From Lingula anatina (lineage: Eukaryota; Brachiopoda; Lingulata; Lingulida; Lingulidae): a stretch of 64,000 nt of DNA. The stretch covers positions 222,450 to 286,449 of the forward strand of contig NW_019775597.1 in NCBI RefSeq assembly GCF_001039355.2. The letters run 5' to 3'. The notes under the pieces were generated by a model that saw only the letters and a program-made list of their open reading frames with translations, made no database searches and was not told the origin of the DNA. Positions 23,476 through 35,576 of this stretch are shown here, one piece after another. The position numbers were made by a program, and so were the translations under genes. Numbering within the stretch: position 1 is the stretch's first letter; each line of letters opens with the position of its first letter.

Positions 23476-23801
23476 GTTGTTTATGGTATGTGCATTGCAT
23501 GATGGGATCTAAGGATTATCGTCAGTACTATTTCTTTTCTAATTTTTAATGACTAAGATTCATAAGGTAAAATAAGATATTTTAATTTACTCTGAATCTT
23601 AAAATACATTTACATTCTGATTATCTAAAGTAGAATTTTACTTTAAATTTCTCTCAATAACGAGAGCAGCGATCTGCGGCGGCAAACAAAGAAAGCACCG
23701 GTTATTTATGCGAAGGACAAGGGAATTTCCGCCTTGTCACCTGCTGCCGCAGAAAAAAATATAGTGCATTCATTTCATTTTTATACTTTTAAACACAAGA
23801 G
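23476..23801. promoter_or_regulatory. Divergent promoter region, tectonic / unrecognised gene
   Basis: This spacer lies between the tectonic start codon (minus) and a likely non-coding first exon of the plus-strand gene, which would end at 23801 with a good donor (GTAAGT). The stretch 23660-23760 is richer in G+C and CpG than its surroundings, as expected for a promoter. The assignment is inferred from geometry and composition. Confidence 0.45.
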
Positions 23802-24599
23802 GTAAGTGTCATTACATTGCTAAACCTACATCGGGGTAAGAAACTTTACTAATTTCAAATATATTTTCACTTACTGGAAGTGCCCCACGCCGTGGTTCAT
23901 AATGCATTGTTTTGTTTATTTATAGTCCTCATTTATTGTAGACGCATCGTTCTATTATCATAAGATTATTAGTGTGTGTCATCAAATAGTTGTTGGTTAG
24001 CATATATACTTGTCTCATCTAATACTTACTTTGCTGAAACAGTTATTGCCACTGGCAGATAAATTAATTCAACAAAATAATTGGTCTTTGATTGTTCAGA
24101 TGTAGTTTGGGCCCTTGACATATGCCTTGGTTGTCTCCTTTACGCCTGTCATTGAAATCAGTTTATTAGGTATAGAATTGACATTCAGCAATCTTTTTAA
24201 TACCACAAGGTTATCAAAATTAGAAAATCATGATCAGAATTGGTTAAACATTTTTGAAGAAATTTCATAAAATCCATGAACTATGGTGTTTGACTTTGGA
24301 ATGCAGGATTAAAAACATGCAGTTTGTCTGATGTCTGACTTGTCTACTTGATTCAAACTTCTAATACATTTTATGACCACCGCGAGGATGAATACTTCTT
24401 TAACTTGCCCTTGATCATTGTGTTGCTACAGATAAAAATGCAATATTACAAGTCAGTCCTTCCAAATTATGGTGATGGCATGACATAGTTTACTTTTGTC
24501 TTTTATGTGTCCATAAAATTGATATTTCTATAAAATATGTCTTAAACATGCAAGATTGTAGATATGCAAATAACCTATTATATTGTGACTGTTTTAGCA

Positions 24600-26572
24600 A
24601 TGCCTGTTACAACAGGATTTGAGTGGAATATGGAAAGAGGGCCTATCTTTCGCTCACCTCTATTCCAAGTATATGGAACAAAGAGGAAAAATTCAGAAGG
24701 AAATATTGAGCCAAATATTTTAGAAAACGACGTAAGTTTAGCTTATTGCTTTGTCTGATATCACTTGTCATATTTAGATGATTATCTTATTGCCTGTAGT
24801 GTTAAATATCTTTATATTGATTTATTTTGTGAGCAATAAATACCATTACTGGCAAGTGAAATATATTGAGTAAACAAAATGCTGTTTAGATACCTTTAAT
24901 GCATTTTGTTTTTGTTTGATGCAGTTAGTGCATGTTGAACACAAAATAATACCTGTGGATTTTTTTTGGATAGACGGATCTCTCCTTCAAAAGACGGTGT
25001 ATTTGGCCTGCTGATGTTAAGGAACAAACTCCTACTCAAGCAATGGAAATAAATCACAATGTGCCAAACCAGCATTTTAAACAGTTGCAACAAGAACAGA
25101 ACCATGTAAGGCTCTAATGTACTTGATGTAAACCCTAAATCAAGGAAAAAATTTAATATTTTTAAAATATTTTAGAGATTTAAGCAAATCTACCATAAAA
25201 AATTTTCTTTTATTTATAGATGAAAGCTTTCCAAAGTAAATTGATTTTTCTTGTAGTGAAAAGAATGTCCTAACTAAAGAGTAGTTGCTCTGTATTTTAT
25301 TTGACTCCTTTGCTTGGATATATTTCAGATATCACCAGATCTCCCTATCCCAGCTCCTTGGTCATCAGAATTACAATCTCAACTTACCTCAGGCAATCAA
25401 CCATGGCAGCCAGTAAAAGTAGTACCACAAAACGCATCCTCCAGACAAGATGTACATATACAGGTGAGACATGCACATAAACTGTCAGTGCATTATGAAA
25501 CATTTCATGTTCGATCTCTTTCAGTTTGTGTGGGTTGTCTTTTGGGATTGAAGAGGACCGTCTAGTCGTTCTTGGAGAGGGCGACTTGTGCTCTGTGGGT
25601 TGGAGGGGTGGGGGGGTATAAGTTTGAAACCTTGTAGCTACTTCGCATTGCATTGATGCCTATGATAAGCTTGTAATCTTTTACACTTGGTATTTGCTTT
25701 AACTACTCATGAAGAGATTAACAGAAGTTCAAGCAATTAATCATGTGATGGTAAAGTGTTTAAAATTATGGAGGGAATATTCATCATAATTTTTGAGGAG
25801 TTTAGTATTGTTGTATGTCATTAAAAACTTGAAATGTTTGTACTATAGGTGCACAAAAGAGTGGAATTAATTGTTTCCTGTCAGTGAATGAGATAAACCT
25901 TGAGAAGAATGTTTTAACCCATGACATAGATTTTCAAAATAACCAACTCTGCTTATTAAAAAAGCATTATCAGAAAAATTCAAGATCAATATAATCATAA
26001 ATTGTATTACAATCGGTTCCAGCCTGGGAATATCATGGATTTAAATGATGAATGCTACAGCATGAGTGAGGTAGAAGATGCCTGTGTTAACATGGATTCT
26101 GACTGTGTTCCTGACCCACAGCAGTACAATCAAAGAGAGAACACAAACTGTCCTCAGTCAATGTGCCAGTAAGTAGAGTGTCATAGTGTGCTGCTCATGA
26201 AAGAAAAATATTGATTTCCTGACTCTTGCACAAAATAGTTATTGTGCTTTTATGTGCACTAGTCTGAAAAAGCAGTAATTTTAGGAAAATGAACACGTGG
26301 CAGTATTTGAAATTCACATTTGGTCTTATTTTGACACCTTGATTCTTTCCAGTTTAAAACCTTTTTGAAAATAATTAGAATTGAATGCAGCTGTGTCGTG
26401 GTCATTCCTCTTGCTGTAATACTAGTAATGTTATAAGTATGTAAAAAACTTTTTGCTCTTTTTTTTTAGGGGAGGCAACATTAGTCCAAATTCTGGCCTA
26501 GTTAGATGTTTCTGCAAACCCAATTGGGACCCTTTAATGGATTTGAGGCCATATATATCAGATGTTTATTAA
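24600..26572 (+). CDS. Unrecognised 215-residue protein, five coding exons
   Basis: The exons are 24600-24731, 24974-25105, 25329-25463, 26023-26168 and 26470-26572, with good splice sites and matching phases. The first coding exon starts two bases after an acceptor, so a non-coding exon (probably ending at 23801) precedes it. I do not recognise the family. The protein is hydrophilic, with no signal peptide or membrane segment. It begins MPVTTGFEWNMERGPIFRSP and has a basic KRRCIWP patch near residue 50. A Pro/Gln-rich middle (PDLPIPAPWSSELQSQL) follows, then an acidic Cys-containing part (SMSEVEDACVNMDSDC). It ends in CFCKPNWDPLMDLRPY. The composition suggests a largely disordered nuclear or adaptor protein, but that is a guess. 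If the last intron is retained, an in-frame TAA right after the exon at 26168 ends the protein early. It is head-to-head with tectonic and tail-to-tail with pelota. Confidence 0.75.
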
Positions 26573-28845
26573 TAGTCGTCCACTACTGGTCATAGAGAAA
26601 GGAAAAGGTGTTTTTAAGATATTGATCAGGATCTCAAGAAGAAAGTGGCCATCTCAAATAGGCCAATCTCTCAAAGCCAGATAACAGGAAGCATGCAACC
26701 AGAAACCAGCCAAGTTATCAAGCAGATAAAATTACCACTTTATTGAATGATGGCTCTGAAGAATGAAATGGTACAGGAAGCAAAGTGGGTTGCATTGTCC
26801 AGTTTTGTGTTGTGTGTAGCGTATCCTGATAGAGCAACACTAGGTTGTGAAATGCTATCACCAACATATTCTTGATGTGATTTGAGTATTTTAAAAAGAT
26901 TACTTCTGAAGTAAGAGTGATTCCTCAAGGAGAGACTGTGGTGAAACTAGTCACTGACTGCATTCTCTGCCTAAGATATACTTAGAAGTTAGTGCATGTT
27001 GCACATCCATTGCATCTCTCTTTCTGAGAGCTACATGGTGCGTGTTGCACCTCCACTGCCTATTGTCTTTCATGTTTAGACATGTTTAGGCACATACTTA
27101 GGTATGTGTAATGAGATTATTGTTATTATTATTATTATATTTTAGGTAAGGTTGTAGAGCTAGCTGTTATACTGAAGAGCTTATATAACTCTTACAATAG
27201 TAGTATATTATATTTATATAGTTTTATAGCATATTTTGGGTTATGTAAATTTTATGTAATCAGTATGTACAGAAAGCAGTGTTTGGTATGTTACTTAGTT
27301 TCTGTATTTATGGTCACCCTGCTTAAGGTGGGTTGAATGGTCAACTTCATTTATTTTCACATCTTTTATTTCATCATACATTGTGTGTGTGTGATAGTTA
27401 AATTAGTTATTACATAACTTTTTTAGCTATCAGGCGTGCCTGTAAAATATTTTTTAATCAATAGTTTGCTAATGAATTTACAGGCTTGAAGAAATATTGC
27501 AAGGATGTTTACCCTAGAGGTCTCAACAGTGCAAGTAAGATTGATTTCCAAAAAGCAATGCAATGATTTTTGTTTGGCAGCACTAAAAGCATGTATCTTG
27601 TCAATATGAGTAATTTTTTGCAGATTTAAGTACCATCTTATTTTTTAGCTGTGCTTTTATAGTGAAAAGTTTATTGAGCAGGGTTTTGTTATATTATTCA
27701 AGTGATTTTTAAAAGTGTGCGAGTTGTTTGTTATATCTAATTTATACAATCATAATGAAAGGTTGTACACATTTTTACTATTTAACAAGTAAAAAATAAA
27801 ACCATTGTGAAAAGAAATTATTCTTATTTGTCAAATAAATAATATTAAATTAGAAAATTTAAAAACGAGTTGAGAGCATTCATTTGACATGGGACACTTC
27901 ACATTTCTGTAAACCAGATGCCAAATCAATCGGCATTATTTTCCATTTTTGGTAAAAGTTTGCCTATATATAAACTGGCTTAAGACCCACATATAAGATG
28001 ACCACATTTTTACTTTTAATTAAATTATTTTATTGACCGATTCAGATATGAATTAAAATTACTGTAACAGACATCTTTGAAGAACAAGCAGTTGGGTATA
28101 ACTGCTTTATTAACATTTGCAGCTGGTTTTGTCAATCTTTCAAATTTCATGCACTTCTTTCTTAACATAGTCAATACTTGTCCTACTAAAATGTAACAAA
28201 TCCCATAAATAAGCGTTAAATAATTTACTGTACATTATTTATCAGGTTGTCAATTAAATAAATAAAACTGCAATAATACACATTGAACATTTTCAATATT
28301 AAATTTACTTAACTGTTCATAAATAATTCTTTACTTAATTCCACTTTCCTTAAGTAACTACAGCTAAAAATGATGTAAATTGTCCATATGTTAAACACAT
28401 GGAAGTATATTCCATAACCACAAGGGTAATTTTTCCTCAGTACCATCTATGTTTTGTTTTTTTTAAACTATACTGAAAAAGACCCACTGAACTATTAAAG
28501 AGTCTACACCTTGGTTACGTGTAATGATAAAGCATTAACATTAGTCAAGTCTAATCGGGTGATAACTAATTCTGATGCAGATACCAATAACAAAATATCC
28601 TGCACTTCCATCCTGCCACGCTGGAGCACCTCTAACCCCATGTGTGGCTAATTTTGATCAGTAAGTCATCATTCACATGGGACGCATACATTTCGCTAAA
28701 TATTCGATAACATTTTCGCCTCTCCCACTTTCTGTTATAAACAAACATAAATTGAGCACCATATTGCTGCCAATCCACATTGTGGAAAAAAGAAATGAGT
28801 GTCAATTTGGGTTTGGGTTTCTTTTTTTGTTTGTTTGTTTCCTTA
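26573..28845. other. 3' UTR of unrecognised gene and pelota 3' flank
   Basis: This is non-coding AT-rich DNA between convergent genes. A plus-strand AATAAA at 27795-27800 would end a 3' UTR of about 1.2 kb for the plus-strand gene. A short TTA repeat lies at about 27119-27143. The rest, to the pelota stop codon, is probably pelota 3' UTR and spacer; no other gene is visible. Confidence 0.6.
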
Positions 28846-31800
28846 TCAATCCTCATCACTTGAGCTTGCTTCATCTTCACTGATGTCATCAGATATTGGG
28901 AATCTCAGGATTGCAGCAACGCCAGATAGCTGACCTAATTCTGCAAGAGGAAATTACCTTTTACACAAATTTATTAAAGAACAAAAATATTATATCTCCT
29001 TAACCTTTAAATGTGCAATAAACATTGATAACCTATGTGCATTCATTGCCAAATGTGAACACACTTGTTAATGGTCTATTATGTATGCCAACTCTTCAAA
29101 TAATTACACATTATTGGGAATGTCATTGTTTAAAAATCAGTTGATACACAATCATTCAAAATTGATGCTCTGGCATGAGAATTTTTTTCTGCTTAACAAC
29201 CAATGACACGACTCATTAAGGTGGTACAACTTAGATATTACTTACGTTCTCCTGACACATGCAGGCTTGAAAAAACCTTTACTTCACCACCATTTTCTCT
29301 GACACTTTCTACCAGCTGTACATAACGTTGCCGCGTTGCCACAACTTGAGATCTGTTTTTGGAAAAATAACAGGTAAATGTTTGTGCACAATCTATGAAG
29401 TTTTAATTATACAATTATTCTATAAAACTTCATTGATTAGTTGACACTTTGAGTACACTCAAACTAAGTAACAGTCAAAAGTGCATTACAAGATCACTAT
29501 CAAGAAACAAGATATAGACATCTTATTAATTGATTTTTCACTCTTTGTCACAACTTTCGTTAAATTTTATGTATAATCATTATGTTTGCTTTGCCCACAT
29601 TATGTATCATAAACTTGTGTTGGAAATAAATATAAATCCAAATTTAGAAGTGTTTGTCTCGTTTTAATAAAGCTACTGGGAATTAAATATCAGTTGTAGT
29701 AAGTAGGACAACATAATAATGTTAAGTTACCTAACTGTCAATGACTACCTACATAAATCCTGTATTACTCAGGTTGTTATATATATACTTCTGTTTTAAA
29801 TGAGAGCCCTATACAATGACCTTACTATAGCTCACCTAAACAACTCGTCAGATATAAGCAGTGTTTCTATAGCTTGTTGCTCATTGGCCATTTCAACATG
29901 CCTGATTCTGGAAAAAAAATACACAATTTCTCCTTTCAGAAAATAGTAAGCAAACTGATTTCTTTTCTAAATTACTTCTTTTGAAAGATAGTAATTTTCA
30001 TTCAATTTGCAAACATTAATTTATGGGAAAAATGATTACACAGTTTGAAAGGCATACTGACTTACCCATAAAAAGCCCTATTTGGATCATTCTGCAGCAT
30101 CTGATAGAAGTCATCTAGAGCTTTGACTTCCCCTGAAGCCTTGGTGTCACTCAACCTACATGTTACTGCAGGGTCAGAGAGAACTTCTGAAAGAGCATTG
30201 AAAACAGAATCTATATAATTCAATCTAAATAACTGAAGAAACATTTTCCTGGTATAGGAATCATTAAAAAGAAAGGTATGAATGGTGATCTTACATCATG
30301 GAAGCAGGCAGCAAAAGAAGGTGCTCCCAATTATTTATTAAATAAATTGCAGTCCACAAATAAGTGTTCTTTTTGTCAGCCCTTGACAGTTCACAAATCC
30401 ACCTGCTTTCTTCATAGTTTTTGTGACATCATGAGTGGACCAGAAACAGGGTAATTATTATACAATATTAAGTCTGAGCCATAAACCAAAATTAAGAGTC
30501 TGAATAAGTAGCTTGTTAGTCAGCAGCAAGTTTTAGGGTTGTATTCCCAGAGCTTTTAGAGCGATCTATCCCCGCGGGGAGTCTCACTAGATTACTGTCA
30601 GATAATCCGGCTTAAATGTTCGTCCCGCCTACTACAAGCTGTAAGGGGGTAATTAACTTTCGTGTCCGCCCGGCTGACAGCTATTTAGCGTGAACCCCCA
30701 GGGAGTTAGGTCGATCTAAAGTAGATCGATCTAATCTCTGGAAATGGGGTCTTACAGAAACTACTACTGTATTCTACTTAGCTCACCTTTTAAAGCATGC
30801 TTATGTCCCGAGGATGAATGAACTGCCAGAAACTTGGACTTATTTTCCAATAAAATTTTTATGTCCAATTTTAGGGCTTGAGTAAACATATAATCTATAA
30901 ATTGATCCTGAAATTAAAAAATACATCATTATTAGTTTAATGCTATCAACTAGTGGTATTTAATGTTTGGCATTCTCAGACTTACACTTTAAACTGTAAT
31001 GATTTTAATTATTAAAACAAAAAAGATTTGGATGAATGGACTTTAATTAATGAAATGGGTGACAGATAATAGCATTGCTGTTAACTTAAATATCTAATAA
31101 CAACAGCCTTGTGTTTAATTACCTTCAGAAATCCTGGACTAGCAATGAGTACACATTTGACCACTAAAGGAGAATATAGAAAATTTATAAAAAATATCTT
31201 TTTAACGAAATTTACATCAAATTAAAGATGCACAAACAGCAATGTTTATTAGCTGATAAACAAAATGTTTTTTCAACTTTTACCCATCAATGAAGGGCTA
31301 ACATTGTTTTTCTTCATTTAGACAAGTAAAATACAATAACATTCAATCAGTTTTTAACTATGAAGAAATGTACTTACCATCAAAATTTACATGCCTTTGA
31401 ATAGCTTGGATGATCTGGTCATAAAATTTTGTTATACCCTGTAATGTAGATTTTATTTCAAACCTTGACTTACAATACCAACAAGAATTCTAAGCATTTA
31501 AGGAAACAGCAAAAAAATCAAATGTTTACATGATGTATAATTAAAATTAATTCACTGTCCCAAAAATAGAATAAAAATGAAATATATAATTGGAAAAAAA
31601 TCAATGTCCCAAAAATAGAATTTAAACAAAAAACTATATTGCACACAAACTGACAGAAAAGATGGAAAAAGCAGATGGATAGGAAAGAGGTGACAATTCA
31701 CTGATTTAACTGCTGTTTACCTCACTTTTTTTATTTTATTACAAATTCATCACCTTACAAACCACACACCTTGTCATGTTGTCCACACATCCCTTTCCTT

Positions 31801-34800
31801 TTCCTGGGAATAGAGGTTTCTATTTTAGCCCTGACCAGGGTCATTGCACTAGTGACCAGACAGATGTGAGCCAGCCCTTCCTGCATCACAACTGCTGCCA
31901 AGTCAGCATGCTGTGTGGGATCACAGGCCATTTCTTTGAATTAAAAAAAATATGTACGGTACATTATCTTTGATTAATTTAATTTCTAGATGAAAAAATT
32001 AAAAATCAAAATTCATGTTAAAATTTTGTGTATATAAACATGTTTTACATAAAAAAGTTTGTTTGTTTTTTTTAGAAATTTCATAATGTAACATTTAAAC
32101 ATTCAAAATTTTCTGAACACAATTCTCTACCCAAAGATTCCTCTAACACATCAACATTTTTCATCTGTAAATTAAGCAGCTCGTGGGGTCCTAGTGAATA
32201 CATAAAATATATATTTACTGCACATATTCATATTTCTTATAAACCTACCAATTCGTTCTAAGGCAACTATGTCCCAGTAGTGCTTGGCAAGTTGAAATTT
32301 GCGATTCATTTCAAGATCTAAGGTATGGTAGGCACCCATCTGAAAAACAATAATAACAATAATAATCCAATTCAAATGGATATAGGCTGCACAATACTTT
32401 CATATTATTTACCATGAAAGATTGTGCCTATGTTTCTATTAGTTTGGTTACTTTTGATCGGCTGAGTTCAAAAGCCAAGGGCCAGTAATCACCATTAGCC
32501 TTCATTATCTACCTTAACATACTGGTTTTCCTGTATATTTCTCCCCTTTACTCTAAGTACACAGGCCTGAGTATCAAAGTCTATATTTTCCACACTGATG
32601 GTCAGTGTTGTTCGCACTTTGTTTGATGCTACACTCCCTGTGGCAGATTCTGTTTGCACTTTTCTGTAAAAAAAAATATGAAGAAAATTTTTCAAGTACT
32701 GTGCCAAATATGTACAGTTCTAAAGGTATTGACTGATGGGTTGTAGGTCTAAATTAATGGGTGAATCAAACTACTTACTGTCAACAAAGAGATATGCAAC
32801 TAATTAAACAGGATCTATATTAATCATATGTTAAGTGAACATGTATTAATGATATTTTCAGGTTTCTACATTTACACAATTAATAAGGTGTGTCAATTAT
32901 CAGTTTATCATTTCAGCCTACTGGTCACTTGAGCCACCTGGCTGCAAGAATTTTTCGTTCAAAACAGAAACAGTGGTCAGGAACTGAACAATTATTTAAT
33001 ATATTTTAATATATACTGGCCTTGGTTCAATTTTACTGAGATTTGGCATGGGGCCAGTATTAATGTCACAAGCTGTCTGTTACGGGGGGGGTGTGTTACT
33101 GTACTCTGTAGTATTACTTAAAAGTACCTGATTGTTGTTGATCTCACAGTATCACCAATAGATACCAAATTGTATGCATGCCACATATCTTCTGCTTCTT
33201 CTGGAATCAGGGTCACAGACCTGCAAGTGTTTGAAAGGAGATTTATATAATACATATGATCTAATTTTGTTCATTCATGCAACTGCGAGCATCATTTTAA
33301 ACTTTTAATCATACCTTTACAAAATAGTGTTTATCATCAAACATAAGATATGTTATGTCTGTTACTTGTGTCATATAAAATTAAANTAAAAATGAAATAT
33401 ATAATTGGAAAAAAATCAATGTCCCAAAAATAGAATTTAAACAAAAAACTATATTGCACACAAACTGACAGAAAAGATGGAAAAAGCAGATGGATAGGAA
33501 AGAGGTGACAATTCACTGATTTAACTGCTGTTTACCTCACTTTTTTTATTTTATTACAAATTCATCACCTTACAAACCACACACCTTGTCATGTTGTCCA
33601 CACATCCCTTTCCTTTTCCTGGGAATAGAGGTTTCTATTTTAGCCCTGACCAGGGTCATTGCACTAGTGACCAGACAGATGTGAGCCAGCCCTTCCTGCA
33701 TCACAACTGCTGCCAAGTCAGCATGCTGTGTGGGATCACAGGCCATTTCTTTGAATTAAAAAAAATATGTACGGTACATTATCTTTGATTAATTTAATTT
33801 CTAGATGAAAAAATTAAAAATCAAAATTCATGTTAAAATTTTGTGTATATAAACATGTTTTACATAAAAAAGTTTGTTTGTTTTTTTTAGAAATTTCATA
33901 ATGTAACATTTAAACATTCAAAATTTTCTGAACACAATTCTCTACCCAAAGATTCCTCTAACACATCAACATTTTTCATCTGTAAATTAAGCAGCTCGTG
34001 GGGTCCTAGTGAATACATAAAATATATATTTACTGCACATATTCATATTTCTTATAAACCTACCAATTCGTTCTAAGGCAACTATGTCCCAGTAGTGCTT
34101 GGCAAGTTGAAATTTGCGATTCATTTCAAGATCTAAGGTATGGTAGGCACCCATCTGAAAAACAATAATAACAATAATAATCCAATTCAAATGGATATAG
34201 GCTGCACAATACTTTCATATTATTTACCATGAAAGATTGTGCCTATGTTTCTATTAGTTTGGTTACTTTTGATCGGCTGAGTTCAAAAGCCAAGGGCCAG
34301 TAATCACCATTAGCCTTCATTATCTACCTTAACATACTGGTTTTCCTGTATATTTCTCCCCTTTACTCTAAGTACACAGGCCTGAGTATCAAAGTCTATA
34401 TTTTCCACACTGATGGTCAGTGTTGTTCGCACTTTGTTTGATGCTACACTCCCTGTGGCAGATTCTGTTTGCACTTTTCTGTAAAAAAAAATATGAAGAA
34501 AATTTTTCAAGTACTGTGCCAAATATGTACAGTTCTAAAGGTATTGACTGATGGGTTGTAGGTCTAAATTAATGGGTGAATCAAACTACTTACTGTCAAC
34601 AAAGAGATATGCAACTAATTAAACAGGATCTATATTAATCATATGTTAAGTGAACATGTATTAATGATATTTTCAGGTTTCTACATTTACACAATTAATA
34701 AGGTGTGTCAATTATCAGTTTATCATTTCAGCCTACTGGTCACTTGAGCCACCTGGCTGCAAGAATTTTTCGTTCAAAACAGAAACAGTGGTCAGGAACT

Positions 34801-35576
34801 GAACAATTATTTAATATATTTTAATATATACTGGCCTTGGTTCAATTTTACTGAGATTTGGCATGGGGCCAGTATTAATGTCACAAGCTGTCTGTTACGG
34901 GGGGGGTGTGTTACTGTACTCTGTAGTATTACTTAAAAGTACCTGATTGTTGTTGATCTCACAGTATCACCAATAGATACCAAATTGTATGCATGCCACA
35001 TATCTTCTGCTTCTTCTGGAATCAGGGTCACAGACCTGCAAGTGTTTGAAAGGAGATTTATATAATACATATGATCTAATTTTGTTCATTCATGCAACTG
35101 CGAGCATCATTTTAAACTTTTAATCATACCTTTACAAAATAGTGTTTATCATCAAACATAAGATATGTTATGTCTGTTACTTGTGTCATATAAAATTAAA
35201 TAATTGTTACAGTATGTTAGTAAAATACTGGTTAACTGTTACTGACCAATGTTGATTGCACAATGATGATGCAACAAACATGATCATATCAACCAACACG
35301 AAATATTCTTGATCAATAACAATTTCTTCTGATCTAAATCCACAATTATTGAGATTTCCTTACCACAGTAACATACCAAAGATATAAATCGCTTAAATTA
35401 ATGTTTTACCACATAAAAACAACGGATGCTTTACTAAAATAAATCACAGTTGTATTATTATAATCAAAACAACTTTCTTGACAATGAATGGTAAAAGGGC
35501 CAGCCAGTAGGTGGATTCCCTTGCGTTTAACTTACCCTTGGCCAGATTTATCAATATCCCTTGCGACCAGCTTCAT
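28846..35576 (-). CDS. PELO: Pelota, ribosome-rescue factor
   Basis: Pelota pairs with the GTPase HBS1 to split stalled ribosomes in no-go and non-stop mRNA decay. Twelve exons give exactly 385 residues, the length of human PELO, if one copy of a repeated block is used: 35576-35536, 35035-34943, 34478-34328, 34154-34064, 33748-33585, 31438-31378, 31163-31123, 30907-30787, 30186-30066, 29907-29836, 29352-29246, 28940-28846. Key segments are [20 protein letters not shown] and [11 protein letters not shown], the basic [24 protein letters not shown], the C-terminal [20 protein letters not shown] and an acidic Ser-rich tail. There is no GGQ motif, as expected for pelota rather than eRF1. Exons 2-5 occur a second time at 33220-33128, 32663-32513, 32339-32249 and 31933-31770; reading through both copies breaks the frame. 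Confidence 0.96.
30536..30751 (+). mobile_element. Harbinger-like MITE, copy 1 (216 bp)
   Basis: This short non-autonomous element lies in a pelota intron, flanked by TTA on both sides (30533-30535 and 30752-30754), the 3-base target duplication of PIF/Harbinger elements. The ends form imperfect terminal inverted repeats (GGGTTGTATTCCCAGAG against GACCCCATTTCCAGAG) followed by GATCGATC-rich subterminal sequence. A second copy in inverted orientation is at 37033-37254. It has no coding capacity and is richer in G+C than the surrounding intron. Confidence 0.75.
31572..33385. repeat. 1814-base direct repeat, copy 1 (likely assembly duplication)
   Basis: This block is repeated at 33387-35200 at a constant offset of 1815, with a single N (33386) exactly at the join. 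Every stretch compared is identical, including introns. It carries pelota exons 2-5. True pelota needs only one copy. Confidence 0.92.
33387..35200. repeat. 1814-base direct repeat, copy 2 (likely assembly duplication)
   Basis: Second copy of 31572-33385. It is continuous on its right side with pelota exon 1, whereas copy 1 is continuous on its left with exons 6-12. This is the pattern of two overlapping contigs joined end to end. Confidence 0.92.

Noticed and set aside
31776-34522. Pairs of identical short proteins repeated 1815 bases apart
   Set aside because: They are exons or antisense shadows of pelota seen twice because of the duplicated block, not a gene family.
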